Of a stretch of DNA of 64,000 nucleotides, positions 41,491 to 51,148 are shown one piece after another (the first letter of the stretch is position 1; each line of letters begins with the position of its first letter). The translations under genes were made by a program, and so were the position numbers. Below the pieces are notes generated by a model. The model did no database searches. It saw only the letters and a program-made list of their open reading frames with translations, and was not told the DNA's origin. Source of the DNA: Rhizobium hidalgonense (GTDB lineage: Bacteria; Pseudomonadota; Alphaproteobacteria; Rhizobiales; Rhizobiaceae); the NCBI RefSeq assembly GCF_002914525.1, contig NZ_LODW01000049.1:1-64000 (forward strand). Reading direction: 5' to 3'.

Positions 41491-43088
41491 CTGACCAGCT
41501 CCGCTTCTTCCCGGAGGAAATCTTCGAGTGTGCCCCGTCCACCCTTGCCGCTGATGTCGATCACTTCAAGCGACAGATAGCGCTCGTTGCCAGCCTTGAT
41601 CGCCGGTTTGGTCATGAACATGCGTGCGAAGGCAACCGCCTGCGTCTGCTTGTGGCCGTTCAAATGGTCGACTGAGGCCTCGTAGCCGCAATTGACGATG
41701 GCGGCGAAAATCTCGCGGCGGTCGCCATATTCGCTCCCCGTATAGTTCGACAGGGCCGGCCCCGAGTAGCACTGTCCGCCGCCTGTCGTCGGATTGCCGA
41801 TTTCGCCGTTTGCCGAGGCATGGTTGAGCAGCGCCGCGGTGTTGAGCTCGTAACGATAGACGTCATAGGCGGAGGGCCGGCTCGGTGTTCCGCCGGCCTG
41901 CGGCGGATAGCTGGAATAATTGCTGAGAATCGCGCTGACCGACGGGGCCGTGCCGCCCTGCGCGACGGTCCAGTAGTTTACATAGTTCCAATTGTTGCTG
42001 GTGCTGATCTTGCCGCCGCTGAGGGGCGACATGGCTGCACCGTAACCCAATGGCACCGCCTTGGTGACATCGCCAACGGTGCTGCCGACCAGCACCGGGT
42101 CGTAGGCCTTGCAGCCGTTCTGTCCCGTTTGCTTTTGTGCGGAGCGCACGTTCTGGGCCGGGCGGTAGCGGCCATCATTGCGCAAGCCCTTGAACGACCC
42201 CTGATAAATACCGAATCGCGTGTTGACGCCGTCTTCAACCGGCCCGGCCATGGCACCCGTTTCGGTATCCAGCTTGTCCTTCGTATAACAGGCCCCCGGA
42301 TTCCCGGTAGCCAAAGCGTCGGCCATCACGCTTGCGCCATTGCCCAGAGGGGTTCTCAGGAACCCGAAATTGCCAGGCCCGGGGCTGGACGAGGACGTGC
42401 TGTTCATTTCGATTTGCCGGCCGTAGAGATTGCCGGCCGCGAAGTTGGTGTGGAGATCCGCCGCCGCCTGTTCGTTGGCGGCCGGGCTCGTATTGCCAGC
42501 CGGCTCATAGGGATTGCAGATGAAGATCGGCGTGATATCACAGGCGCTGGCGTGGTATACCGCTACGGCATCGGCAGCGATGTTGATCGTATTGCGGGTG
42601 AAGCCAACCGGGACCGGAAAGATCGTCTGCATCGCCTGCGGCTTGGCGATGACCCAGGCATAGGACGCCTCGTTGGCCACTGTCGTTTTCATCGAAGCCG
42701 GGATTGATGTATCGTCGTTGGCCGGGATGTTCTTCAGAAAAGACACGGTGACCGTGCTGCCGGCATCATTTGCGGCGTTGTAGGTCACGCTGATGTGCGA
42801 GCCAAGCGACATGCCGGTCCCGCCCCCGGAAAAAGCCGCGCTATTGGCGATTTTCTCGATCGCAGTCTGCGCCCTCGAAATGGCATCATCGCGGCCATCG
42901 AGTTCGCGGGCTCCGGCCAGCGCCATCGCATCGACTGCGTTCTGGAGATCGGTGTGCAGGTTGCTGCTGCGGCCGACATCGATGACCAGCAGCGAAAAGC
43001 CGAGAAGCATCGGCATGGCAATGAGCGTCAAGGCGATGACATAGCCACGATGATCGTTCCAGAACCGTCTGACAACCCTGCCCAGCAT
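41487..43088 (-). CDS. TadG-like pilus assembly protein
   Basis: 533 residues. The N-terminal membrane helix YVIALTLIAMPMLLGFSLLVIDVGR is followed by the TadG-family segment SSNLHTDLQNAVDAMALAGAREL. A large periplasmic domain contains many conserved Asn/Gly-rich and Cys segments, and the C-terminal region includes LNGHKQTQAVAFARMFMT. The ATG after GGTAGGCCA is preferred over a GTG six codons upstream. TadG proteins are thought to contact the cell wall or pilus base. The gene sits between the small lipoprotein and the two tadE genes. Confidence 0.85.
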   Translation of the reverse strand: MLGRVVRRFWNDHRGYVIALTLIAMPMLLGFSLLVIDVGRSSNLHTDLQNAVDAMALAGARELDGRDDAISRAQTAIEKIANSAAFSGGGTGMSLGSHISVTYNAANDAGSTVTVSFLKNIPANDDTSIPASMKTTVANEASYAWVIAKPQAMQTIFPVPVGFTRNTINIAADAVAVYHASACDITPIFICNPYEPAGNTSPAANEQAAADLHTNFAAGNLYGRQIEMNSTSSSSPGPGNFGFLRTPLGNGASVMADALATGNPGACYTKDKLDTETGAMAGPVEDGVNTRFGIYQGSFKGLRNDGRYRPAQNVRSAQKQTGQNGCKAYDPVLVGSTVGDVTKAVPLGYGAAMSPLSGGKISTSNNWNYVNYWTVAQGGTAPSVSAILSNYSSYPPQAGGTPSRPSAYDVYRYELNTAALLNHASANGEIGNPTTGGGQCYSGPALSNYTGSEYGDRREIFAAIVNCGYEASVDHLNGHKQTQAVAFARMFMTKPAIKAGNERYLSLEVIDISGKGGRGTLEDFLREEAELVR

Positions 43089-43181
43089 TGGCCTACCCCC
43101 CATCACGGCTTCTGCCGTGACGACCCTTTTTCGTGCATTTTCACTTCCGGCGCGCTGCCGCCGTTCATGCCTTTCGAACAG

Positions 43182-43490
43182 CTACTGGCTGACGCTGGCC
43201 CCATTGGAGGCACCGTTGGCCTCCATGGCCGGCGACGGCTGAATGACCCCCACCCCGCCATTCTGGTACTCGGTCATCACCCTGCGGACCACCTTGCCGT
43301 CGCTTGCGATACGGGTTCGCTGGGCTTCCGGCGGGAACGGGTCCTCGGTATGGATGGCCTTGTTTGCTTCCATGGCGTTCCCCGCCCCGAAGGTGATCGT
43401 GTCGCGATGGTTCATGTAGTCGGCGCAGCCGGAAACCAGGCCGGCGGCCGCAAGGACGAGAAGGATGCGCTTAGCGTTTTGTAGCAACAA
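43182..43490 (-). CDS. Small lipoprotein in the Tad operon
   Basis: 102 residues with lipobox LVSGC (cysteine 22) after a hydrophobic signal. The mature part reads ADYMNHRDTITFGAGNAMEANKAIHTEDPFPP, then a basic stretch and a Ser/Gly-rich tail. It overlaps the end of cpaC by 20 bp, at the position where CpaD, a larger lipoprotein, sits in other Tad loci. It is too short for a CpaD and may replace it as a secretin partner. The HRDT-GAGNAxxxNKA motif recurs in other Tad clusters as far as I recall. Confidence 0.75.
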   Translation of the reverse strand: MLLQNAKRILLVLAAAGLVSGCADYMNHRDTITFGAGNAMEANKAIHTEDPFPPEAQRTRIASDGKVVRRVMTEYQNGGVGVIQPSPAMEANGASNGASVSQ

Positions 43491-44958
43491 CCTGGCCTCC
43501 CTGGTTCAGGTCGAGACGATGGCCATAAGGCCCGGTCACACCTTCGCCGTTGCGAAAGCGCCGGAGCATGTCCTTGTCGACTTCCAGGACACCGAGCGCG
43601 AAAAGTTCGACGTCGTTGGACGAACGCGTCTGATCGAGCGGACTGTAGAGGTCCTCGCCCGGGCGGGCCGGTCGCACAATATGCGGCGTTACGACGATCA
43701 CGAGGTCGGATTCTTTCTTCTGGAAACTCGTCGAGCGGAACAGTGCGCCGAGGATCGGTATCTTCCCGAGGCCCGGCAATTGCTGGATGTCCTTGGCATT
43801 GATGGATTGCAGCAGACCCGCCATGGCAAAGCTCTGGCCGTCGCGAAGTGCGACCGTGGTACTGGCCGCGCGCGAGATGAAGCCCGGATTGCCGTTGACG
43901 TTGATCGACGGATCAAGCTCGGAAACCTCAGGCTCGATTTCCAGATTGATGACGCCGTCGTCAAGCACCACCGGCTTGAAGGTCAGCCGCACACCGAAGG
44001 GGCGATAGTCCGTCTCGGTGGCAACAGTCGTGCCGTTGTTCGTCGTCTTCAGGATCGGCACTTCACCGCCGGCATGGAAGCTGGCGGTCGAGCCGCTCAT
44101 GGCGATGAGGTTCGGCTGAGCCAGACGACGCACCAATCCCTTCTGCTCGAGCGCGTTGATGACCATGTCGATGCGGCCGCCCGAGATTTCCAGCACCTTG
44201 GCGATCAACTGGCCGAAGGGCAGCATGCCGGTTGCCGCCCCCTTGGGGTCAACAAGAGTACGGACGAGGCTCCCGTTATCGTCCACGCCGATACCCTGGC
44301 TGGTCGTTGCCTTGCCGATGCCATTGTTGCCACGCCCGGACCAACCGATCCCGAGGTCACGACCCGTCTGACGCGAGGCTTCGATGACACGGACTTCCAG
44401 CATTACCTGCTGGCTGTCGCTGACACGCAACTGGTTCAGCACCGGCTGGTCGGAATAGGACTGGGCGATTTCGATCACCCGCTGCAATTCGACGCCGTCA
44501 CGAACCATGCCTGTCAGGCGAATGCGGTCACTGGAGTTGGCCACGATAACCCGGGCAGAGGGCGCGGCAGAGCGAATGGCGGCGGCGACTTCGCTGAAAT
44601 CGCTGGCAACGCGGACATCGATGACGCCGAGAAGCGACTTGTCGTCGCCATAGACAGAGATATTGGTGGCGCCGATCTTCTTGCCGCGGATGAAAAGCGA
44701 CTTGTCGGAAAGCGGCACCACGTCGATCATATCAGCGCTGCCGATGACGAGATCGCCGAAGGCCTGGCCGGTATTGAGCGTCAGGGTCGCGTTCGGAGGC
44801 AGGGTCACGCGCTGGACCGATCTGCCTAAGGTGACCGATTTTTCCTGTGCGTAGGCGCAGCCGGCAAATCCGGGCCCTAAACACACACAGGCCGAAAACG
44901 CTGCCGCCAGTGCCGCAAGGCTTTTTGTCCTTGCGATTCTTCTCTTGCCATTCGCCAT
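43471..44958 (-). CDS. cpaC: Tad pilus outer-membrane secretin CpaC/RcpA
   Basis: 495 residues. The signal peptide covers about residues 1-38. The N-terminal BON/pilus-specific domain has LGRSVQRVTLPPNATLTLNTG and KSLFIRGKKIGATNISVY. The secretin domain (about 235-440) has LAQPNLIAMSGSTASFHAGGEVPI and a final LPGLGKIPILGALFRS. It forms the outer-membrane pore through which the pilus leaves. It lies 55 bp after cpaB in the same operon. Confidence 0.95.
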   Translation of the reverse strand: MANGKRRIARTKSLAALAAAFSACVCLGPGFAGCAYAQEKSVTLGRSVQRVTLPPNATLTLNTGQAFGDLVIGSADMIDVVPLSDKSLFIRGKKIGATNISVYGDDKSLLGVIDVRVASDFSEVAAAIRSAAPSARVIVANSSDRIRLTGMVRDGVELQRVIEIAQSYSDQPVLNQLRVSDSQQVMLEVRVIEASRQTGRDLGIGWSGRGNNGIGKATTSQGIGVDDNGSLVRTLVDPKGAATGMLPFGQLIAKVLEISGGRIDMVINALEQKGLVRRLAQPNLIAMSGSTASFHAGGEVPILKTTNNGTTVATETDYRPFGVRLTFKPVVLDDGVINLEIEPEVSELDPSINVNGNPGFISRAASTTVALRDGQSFAMAGLLQSINAKDIQQLPGLGKIPILGALFRSTSFQKKESDLVIVVTPHIVRPARPGEDLYSPLDQTRSSNDVELFALGVLEVDKDMLRRFRNGEGVTGPYGHRLDLNQGGQVVATKR

Positions 44959-45013
44959 GCCTGCTTTAGCCCCCTCATTCGGCTGGCCGCATCTGCGGCA
45001 CGCCGGCTAAACA

Positions 45014-45931
45014 TCACTGGATCAGGCCGACTCGGTGCTCCTCGCGCTTCGTCGTGTTCCAGACCCCCACCGTCACCCACTTCGGCTCGACCGGCAATAC
45101 CGGTTCGACTTTTTGTTCCACAATCTGCACTTGTTTTTCAGCTTCTGGCAACTTATTCTTTTCCAGATCATTGCCGAGCTCTGTCGCCATCGCCCCGCCA
45201 CCGAGGTCGGCGACGGTGATCGGCCGGGTCTGCTCGACGGAGGCAGAGGCAATATTGCGAAGGGCCAACGAGAGCGTGCCGATGCTGGAGCCGAGGGTAA
45301 GGCGCTGCGCCTCATCGGTCGTGACCTCGAAGGTCACGGTTTTGACGACGGAGGGCTCGTCCTTGCGCTCGTCCGCGGTCTGGTCCACCGCCAGCACCTT
45401 GACGCCTTGCAGCAGCACGTCGACGAAGGTCTGATCATTGCCGGCCGGCCCGCGCACGACCCGCGTCAGAAGCACGTCGACGCGATCGGAAGGCCTGACG
45501 AAGCCGGCAACGCCGAGCACGTCGTTGACACGGATGGAGACCGCCTTCATGCCCTGGTCGAGCGCCGCCGACAGCGTGGCGCGTTCGCCGGCGCCCGTGA
45601 TTTTCGAGGAAAGCACCGGCTCGCCGGGATCGATCGCCGCCATGGCATAACGCGGCTGGGCATCGCTGCCGACGACCGTCTCGATGCTGACGAACGAGCC
45701 TGCGGGTGTTTCATTGGAGGGCCATGGGATGGCTCTGAGATTTTCGGGCCGGATCCGGTCGCCGAAGCGCATCGGTTTGGCGGCGACAACGAGTGTCCGC
45801 TCCTCGGCCTTCACGCCGTTCATCGCCAGCAACCTGGCCTTCTGATCGGAGAGATACTCGCGCATGCCGAAAACTGCTGCTGCTGCGAGGACAAACGCAA
45901 TAACGAGACTTAAAATCGTTGAAGAACGCAT
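45014..45931 (-). CDS. cpaB: Tad pilus assembly protein CpaB/RcpC
   Basis: 305 residues with one N-terminal membrane helix (about 5-25) and a SAF domain, LVVAAKPMRFGDRIRPENLRAIPWP, near 50-75. This is followed by the RcpC domain with GMKAVSIRVNDVLGVAGFVRPSDRVDVLLTR (in part) and SVVKTVTFEVTTDEAQRLTL. It is thought to act at the inner face of the secretin and has wall-binding features. It is second in the operon, after the pilin gene. Confidence 0.94.
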   Translation of the reverse strand: MRSSTILSLVIAFVLAAAAVFGMREYLSDQKARLLAMNGVKAEERTLVVAAKPMRFGDRIRPENLRAIPWPSNETPAGSFVSIETVVGSDAQPRYAMAAIDPGEPVLSSKITGAGERATLSAALDQGMKAVSIRVNDVLGVAGFVRPSDRVDVLLTRVVRGPAGNDQTFVDVLLQGVKVLAVDQTADERKDEPSVVKTVTFEVTTDEAQRLTLGSSIGTLSLALRNIASASVEQTRPITVADLGGGAMATELGNDLEKNKLPEAEKQVQIVEQKVEPVLPVEPKWVTVGVWNTTKREEHRVGLIQ

Positions 45932-46029
45932 CGCAGTTACTCGCTACACTGGACGGAACGCATCCATTCATTGCTTCTAAATTAGAAGAGAGGGGTTAAC
46001 AAAACCCCTCGCTTCTTCGAACGCCGATA

Positions 46030-46227
46030 TCAGGCTGCTGGAGCGGTGAGGTTGGCCGTAAACCAGCCTGCCCAGCCGTTCCAAACGGTAGCCAGATTGG
46101 TGCCGGCCAATGTCACCGCCGTGATCACGCCGCCGACCAGCAAGGCAAGCAGAATGAGGTATTCGGTAAGTGCGACGCCGTCTTCTTCCCGCGCGAAAGC
46201 GCGTACGCAGTTTACAAATGCTTTCAT
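46030..46227 (-). CDS. flp: Flp-family type IVb pilin
   Basis: 65 residues. The basic leader MKAFVNCVRAFAREEDG is followed by the cleavage site G17/V18 and the mature VALTEYLILLALLVGGVITA. The glutamate at +5 and adjacent tyrosine are the Flp signature. Cleavage by the prepilin peptidase and polymerisation would yield the pilus fibre. It is the first gene of the Tad operon; a CTTACCTGGGAGGTAATTCTC-type purine-rich site precedes the ATG. Only one pilin gene is seen. Confidence 0.95.
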   Translation of the reverse strand: MKAFVNCVRAFAREEDGVALTEYLILLALLVGGVITAVTLAGTNLATVWNGWAGWFTANLTAPAA

Positions 46228-46486
46228 CGAGAATTACCTCCCAGGTAAGTTGTGCGCCGTAATTTCCCCCGGCCGCCCTGTCGTCGAGACCGCCCCTTCG
46301 ACTGGTTGTATTAATAATCTGTTAAGTCTAAATTAGTCAATCGTTTTATACATGGACGATATACATCTATACTTTTATGGTTAAGACCAAAGTCCGAATA
46401 ACCTGGAGTAAATACCAGCCAGCGTCGCAGATTCTGAATTAAACTAACGTACAAGTAGGTTAAATAGCCAAAGAAGGTTGCGTTCC
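46228..46486. promoter_or_regulatory. Divergent promoter region of the Tad locus
   Basis: 259 bp between the flp pilin and the prepilin peptidase. The middle (about 46305-46460) is strikingly AT-rich compared with the flanking genes. It must hold the promoters for both directions, but no specific consensus could be fixed by eye. Confidence 0.6.
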
Positions 46487-47005
46487 ATGCTGAAAATGCT
46501 CTTCGTTATTAATTCACTTTCAGTATTACTTTTTCTCTACGCGGCATGGACAGATTTCCGCACATGGAAGATCCCCAACACGCTCGCTCTTGCGCTCGTG
46601 ACACTTTATGCATTGCGCGCGGCGGCCGTGATGCTCAGCTCCGAGGATGTCGGCGCTGCGCTGTTTGCTTCCAGCGGAATTGCCGGCGACGTCGGAGCCG
46701 GTCTGCTGATGTTTGCGCTCGGGGTGGCGCTCTGGGCTCTCCGGCTGTTCGGCGCAGGCGACGCCAAGCTTTTCCTGCCGATCGGCCTTTTTGTCGGATG
46801 GCACGGAATGCTGCCGTTTTCGTTCTTCCTCCTCGTCCTCGGCATCGTGACGCTGCTGGTCCTGCGGCTGCCGGTGCCATTGCCCGTCGCACACCTCGCC
46901 TTTTTCTTGCGCATCGAAGAAATCCGGGCAAGCCGGAAGATACCTTATGGCGTCCTCATGGTTTTCGCCGTGCTCCTCACCTTGGCCTTGCCCATGATCC
47001 GATAG
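46487..47005 (+). CDS. cpaA: Prepilin peptidase CpaA/TadV
   Basis: 172 residues, the small A24 peptidase type of Tad systems without the N-methylation domain. Membrane helices fill most of the chain. The two catalytic aspartates are visible: D23 in AAWTDFRTWKIPN and D92 in LFGAGDAKLF (GxGD motif). It should cleave the Flp pilin and the TadE pseudopilins. The ATG follows AAGAAGG; a TTG three codons upstream is an alternative. It is divergent from the main Tad operon. Confidence 0.92.
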   Translation: MLKMLFVINSLSVLLFLYAAWTDFRTWKIPNTLALALVTLYALRAAAVMLSSEDVGAALFASSGIAGDVGAGLLMFALGVALWALRLFGAGDAKLFLPIGLFVGWHGMLPFSFFLLVLGIVTLLVLRLPVPLPVAHLAFFLRIEEIRASRKIPYGVLMVFAVLLTLALPMIR

Positions 47006-47308
47006 CAGCTGCAGCTACGGTGACCCGGCATCGACATGCTTCCTCGCAAGAGCACCTTTGCCAAAGCGTTCAACTTTGGTGGTGGCGGATGTCAGGGGCA
47101 ATGGCATTGTGGGGAATTGGGTTGTTTGACCTTGACGGCCGCCTTCGGAGTTCAGCAGGATGCCCGCTTCCAGATAGCCGCAAGCGAAGTCGGCAGCGAG
47201 GAGACGCTCTTCAAGCGTGCCTTGAGGGCCGCAAAGAGTAATTGTTCATCTGACCCGAAGTAAAGCGCAGGTAAGCCTGGATCCGTCATCAACGCCAGTG
47301 CCGGTCGA
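47006..47308. other. Intergenic region between cpaA and the slipin gene
   Basis: No gene is supported. One 75-codon plus-strand frame (47036-47263) has no family signal and no clear ribosome binding site. The left copy of a 19-bp direct repeat lies here (47014-47032). Confidence 0.5.
47014..47032. repeat. 19-bp direct repeat, left copy
   Basis: CTACGGTGACCCGGCATCG, identical to 49672-49690. The two copies bracket the slipin-nfeD pair and nothing else. The identity stops sharply at both ends. Confidence 0.85.
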
Positions 47309-48070
47309 TCACTTCGGCTTAATGGTCATCAGATTGCCGAACTCCATCGGGAAGGGGAATAAAATCGTCGAAGTCTTCTCGCTGGCGATGACATTCAAAG
47401 TGCTCAAATAACGAAGTTGCATCGCCTCCGGCTGCTTGGCCAGAATTTCGGCCGCTTCCAGTAGCTTCGCTGCAGCTTGCTGTTCGCCCTCGGCATTGAT
47501 GACCTTTGCGCGGCGTTCGCGTTCGGCTTCCGCCTGGCGAGCAATTGCACGAATCATCGACTCGTTGATATCCACATGTTTGATCTCGACAGTGGCTACT
47601 TTAATTCCCCAAGCATCCGTCTGAGTGTCAAGGATTTCCTGAATATCCGAGTTGAGCCTGTCACGTTCCGCCAGCATCTCATCGAGATCGTGCTTGCCGA
47701 GCACGGAGCGCAACGTCGTCTGGGCAAGCTGGCTTGTTGCCATCATGAAGTCCTCGACCTGTATTGTCGACTTCTCGGGGTCAATTACCCTGAAATAGAT
47801 CACCGCGCTGACACGAACCGAGACATTGTCATGTGAGATGACGTCCTGGCTGGGGACATCGAGTACGCGCGTGCGCAAATCGACCCGCATCATCTGCTGG
47901 ACATAGGGGATCAGCAGAATCAAGCCGGGGCCCTTGACTCCGGTAAAGCGGCCAAGTGTGAACACGACGCCGCGTTCATATTCCCTCAGAATCTTAACCG
48001 CGGATGCGAGGATGGCGACCAAAATGACAATGGCCACCACATAGAAGGCAAGATCTGCAAATATATCCAT
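47309..48070 (-). CDS. Slipin (stomatin/prohibitin-like SPFH membrane protein)
   Basis: 253 residues. The N-terminal membrane segment (about 6-28) is followed by the SPFH/Band 7 domain with [21 protein letters not shown] and [20 protein letters not shown] (in part). A coiled-coil stretch [22 protein letters not shown] follows and a C-terminal segment [16 protein letters not shown]. Slipins form membrane rings or rafts and are classically paired with an NfeD protease. Here the nfeD gene lies 29 bp upstream in the same operon, which fixes the type. Confidence 0.93.
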   Translation of the reverse strand: MDIFADLAFYVVAIVILVAILASAVKILREYERGVVFTLGRFTGVKGPGLILLIPYVQQMMRVDLRTRVLDVPSQDVISHDNVSVRVSAVIYFRVIDPEKSTIQVEDFMMATSQLAQTTLRSVLGKHDLDEMLAERDRLNSDIQEILDTQTDAWGIKVATVEIKHVDINESMIRAIARQAEAERERRAKVINAEGEQQAAAKLLEAAEILAKQPEAMQLRYLSTLNVIASEKTSTILFPFPMEFGNLMTIKPK

Positions 48071-48099
48071 GACTTCTCCTCCTGCTTCCTGGGTGACCG

Positions 48100-49509
48100 T
48101 TAAGTGTCCTTAGGACGGCTGGCGACCTCGAGCGCCAGCCCATTGCGGCCAGTCACGCTGACAGGGTCACCCGCAACAAGCGGTTCGGCGGAAACCGCCT
48201 TCCAGCGTTCGCCATGCGCAATGACGTACCCCGTGAGCCCCGTCCAACTCTCAACTTTGCCGGAAATGCCGATCATCTGTTCTGCACCGGTGGCAACCTG
48301 GCGCAAACGCGAGGTGAATGCCAGGCGAGCAACGACAAGGCTAAAGGCAAGAGTCGCAAAGGCAATCGCGCCCAGTAGGAGGCGCGACACTTCCAGGCCG
48401 GGTACATCGGTATTGAACAAAATCGTTGCTCCCAGGATCACGGCTACCCCGCCGCCAATGCCGAAAGCGCCGAAGCTTGGCGAATGCGCCTCAGCCACAG
48501 TCAATCCCACACCGAGGAAAATAAGCCCCAGGCCGGCAAAACTCACCGGCAGCAATGCGAGGGCATAGAGACCAAGGAGGAGGCAGATGCCGCCGATCGT
48601 GCCCGGAAGCATTGTCCCAGGTGCGAGAAATTCGAAGATCAGGCCATAGATACCGACCATGATCAGGATGATTGCGATGTTCGGATCGGTAATGACGGAA
48701 AGCAGGCGCGTGCGCCAGTCAGGCTCGAATTCCTGCACGACTAAACCGGCGGTGTCGAGCTGGGCGTCCGTTTGACCGACCCGCACCATGTACCCTTGTG
48801 CCTTTGCAAGAAGATCGTTGACATCGACTGCCGTGAAATCGATGGCATGTTCGCGCACTGCCGCATTGGATGAAAGGCTCGCAGCTTCGCGGACAGCACG
48901 CTCTGCCCAGTCGGCGTTGCGGTTGCGCAATTCCGCAAGCCCGCGAATGTAACCGACCGCATCGTTAACTGCTTTGGCTTCGCTGGCATTGCCTGGAGCT
49001 TCTGCCTGTTTGTCACTAGCTTCGCTCGGCTTCTTTTCGGGTTCCGCATCGCCGCCGAAAGGCTTTATGCTGAGCGCGATTGGTGTCGCTGCACCCAGAT
49101 TGGTCCCAGGCGCCATTGCCGCAATGTGGCTTGCGTAGAGAATATAGGTGCCGGCGCTGGCAGCTCGTGCCCCGCTCGGTGCGACGAAGCCCGCGACAGG
49201 CACTGGTGAGGCAAGAATTGCGCGAATGATTTCCCGCATGGAGGTGTCAAGGCCACCGGGTGTGTCCATCTGCAGAATGATCAAGGCCGCTCCACGTTCG
49301 CCGGCACGCTGGATGCCTCGTATCACGTAGTCAGAGATCGCGGGCCCAATCGCGCCGTTCACCTTGAGGACGACAGCGGCTCGGTTGGACTCCGACGCCG
49401 ACGGTGCGGCGAAGCCAAAAGCTGAGAGCAGCAAAAACAACAAAGTGAAGATTGGCGGTTGCCATCGCCAACACCTTAATCCGCGCGTGACAATCTGCGG
49501 AACGTACAT
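48100..49509 (-). CDS. NfeD-family membrane-bound serine protease
   Basis: 469 residues. The signal or membrane segment lies near 18-36. A ClpP/SppA-like protease domain follows with [17 protein letters not shown] and the serine motif [13 protein letters not shown] lysine in [15 protein letters not shown] suits the Ser-Lys dyad of archaeal NfeD/STOPP proteases. After a charged insertion ([13 protein letters not shown]) come four membrane helices and a C-terminal OB-like NfeD domain. It likely cleaves the C-terminus of its slipin partner. The ATG before YVPQIV is chosen; the upstream extension lacks support. Confidence 0.9.
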   Translation of the reverse strand: MYVPQIVTRGLRCWRWQPPIFTLLFLLLSAFGFAAPSASESNRAAVVLKVNGAIGPAISDYVIRGIQRAGERGAALIILQMDTPGGLDTSMREIIRAILASPVPVAGFVAPSGARAASAGTYILYASHIAAMAPGTNLGAATPIALSIKPFGGDAEPEKKPSEASDKQAEAPGNASEAKAVNDAVGYIRGLAELRNRNADWAERAVREAASLSSNAAVREHAIDFTAVDVNDLLAKAQGYMVRVGQTDAQLDTAGLVVQEFEPDWRTRLLSVITDPNIAIILIMVGIYGLIFEFLAPGTMLPGTIGGICLLLGLYALALLPVSFAGLGLIFLGVGLTVAEAHSPSFGAFGIGGGVAVILGATILFNTDVPGLEVSRLLLGAIAFATLAFSLVVARLAFTSRLRQVATGAEQMIGISGKVESWTGLTGYVIAHGERWKAVSAEPLVAGDPVSVTGRNGLALEVASRPKDT

Positions 49510-49671
49510 AGCATTTAATGTATGTCGGAAATTACAAACAAAAAGGAGAAGGCGTCTCAAGATTTACGAACAAGCGAAGAACGGCAAGCTCAAGTTTCGC
49601 TTGCATGGTTGGTTTAAACCTCAAGCTGGATGAGTTCCGGAGCCAATGATGATGATTACCGTTACGGCTTC

Positions 49672-49690
49672 CTACGGTGACCCGGCATCG
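49672..49690. repeat. 19-bp direct repeat, right copy
   Basis: Second exact copy of CTACGGTGACCCGGCATCG, 10 bp from the end of the aminotransferase gene. See the left copy at 47014. The 49510-49700 stretch between nfeD and the aminotransferase holds no gene. Confidence 0.85.
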
Positions 49691-49700
49691 CTGAGCGGAG

Positions 49701-51068
49701 TTACGACTTCAATTCCTTCCAGGCCGCATCCAGCGCCAGTCTGGTCATCGCGACCATCTCGTCCACCTCCGCGTGGGTGATAACGAGCGGTGGCGACGCT
49801 AGCATGCGGTCGCCGGTGGCGCGCAGCACGAGGCCGTTCGCCAGCGCGTGGTTGCGCACCAGCGCCCCGATCCGATCGGGCTTGTCAAAACGGGTGCGCG
49901 TGCGCTTGTCGGCAGCAAGCTGCAGGGCGCCCATCAGACCGATGCTGACGGCCTCGCCGACCAGATCATGCTCGGCGAGCGCCGCCCAGGCCTTGCCGAA
50001 ATAGGGACCGATGTCGTCGCGTACCCGTTCGACCAGTCTTTCCTCCTCGATGATGCGCAGGTTTTCGAGTGCGGCGGCGGCACAAACCGGATGGCCGGAA
50101 TAGGTGAAGCCGTGATTGAAGTCGCCGACCTCGTTGATCAGCACATCGGCGATGCGGTCGCTGACGAGCACGCCGCCGATCGGCAGGTAGCCGGAGGACA
50201 GCCCCTTGGCGATCGGTGCCAGATCGGGCTCGACGCCGAAATGCTGGTGGCCGAACCAGGCGCCAAGCCGGCCGAAACCGCAGATCACCTCGTCGGTCAC
50301 CAGCAGGATATTGCGCGCCTTGCAGATGCGGTCGATTTCCGGCCAGTAGGTTTCGGGCGGGATGATGACGCCAGCGGCGCCCTGCACCGGTTCGGCAACG
50401 AAGGCTGCGACATTTTCCTCGCCCAGTTCATCGATCTTCGCTTCGAGCTCGCGAGCGACCTTGAGGCCGAATTCGGCGGGCGAGAGATCGCCGCCCTCGC
50501 CGTACCAATAGGGCTGGCCGATATGGACGATACCAGGGATCGGCAGGTCACCCTGCTCATGCATGTATTTCATGCCGCCGAGGCTGGCGCCGGCAACGGT
50601 CGAACCGTGATAGCCGTTTTTTCTCGATATGACGATCTTCTTCGACGGTTTGCCAACGGCGCTCCAATAGACGCGGGCCATGCGGAACCAGGTATCGTTC
50701 GCCTCCGAACCGGAGCCGGTGAAGAAGATGTGGTTGAAACGCTCGCCGGCATGTGAAGTGACCTTCTGGGCCAGCAGCGTCGCCGGCGTCGAACTCGTGC
50801 CGAAGAAAGTGTTGTAATAGGGCAGCTCGTTCATCTGTCTTGCGACCACCTCGGTGATCTCCCGGCGGCCATAGCCGATATTGACGCACCAGAGTCCGGC
50901 GAAGCCGTCGAGATATTTCCGGCCATGGTTGTCGAAGATGTGGCAGCCCTCGCCGCGCTGGATGATGCGCGTGCCTTCGCCATTCAGCTTCTTCATGTCC
51001 GCGAAGGGATGCAGGTGATGGGCGGCGTCGATCGCCGCGAGGTTCGAGGGCGGATAAGTATCGGGCAT
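49701..51068 (-). CDS. Class III aminotransferase, putrescine/polyamine-type
   Basis: 455 residues, PLP fold type I. The start TYPPSNLAAIDAAHHLHPFADMKKLN is typical of omega-amino acid/putrescine:pyruvate aminotransferases. FTGSGSEANDTWFRMARVYW binds cofactor phosphate, VTDEVICGFGR (258-268) holds the PLP aspartate, and IAKGLSSGYLPIGGV carries the PLP lysine K288. It is divergent from a glutamine synthetase-like gene, a pairing seen in putrescine and other polyamine catabolism. The exact amine donor is not determined. Confidence 0.92.
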   Translation of the reverse strand: MPDTYPPSNLAAIDAAHHLHPFADMKKLNGEGTRIIQRGEGCHIFDNHGRKYLDGFAGLWCVNIGYGRREITEVVARQMNELPYYNTFFGTSSTPATLLAQKVTSHAGERFNHIFFTGSGSEANDTWFRMARVYWSAVGKPSKKIVISRKNGYHGSTVAGASLGGMKYMHEQGDLPIPGIVHIGQPYWYGEGGDLSPAEFGLKVARELEAKIDELGEENVAAFVAEPVQGAAGVIIPPETYWPEIDRICKARNILLVTDEVICGFGRLGAWFGHQHFGVEPDLAPIAKGLSSGYLPIGGVLVSDRIADVLINEVGDFNHGFTYSGHPVCAAAALENLRIIEEERLVERVRDDIGPYFGKAWAALAEHDLVGEAVSIGLMGALQLAADKRTRTRFDKPDRIGALVRNHALANGLVLRATGDRMLASPPLVITHAEVDEMVAMTRLALDAAWKELKS

Positions 51069-51148
51069 GAGGTAAAGACCCTCGCGGATTGAAAGGTTGC
51101 TGTCGATCAGATAGGAGCTTGGCCTTATCCCGGAGGATTTTCAAGGTC

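Noticed and set aside
47036-47263. 75-codon plus-strand frame between cpaA and the slipin gene
   Set aside because: Lacks a convincing ribosome binding site, shows no family pattern and lies next to the repeat junction, so it was treated as intergenic.
47014-49690. Interpretation of the 19-bp direct repeat as a phage attachment site
   Set aside because: No integrase or tRNA gene is associated with either copy, so only a direct repeat bracketing two genes is claimed.
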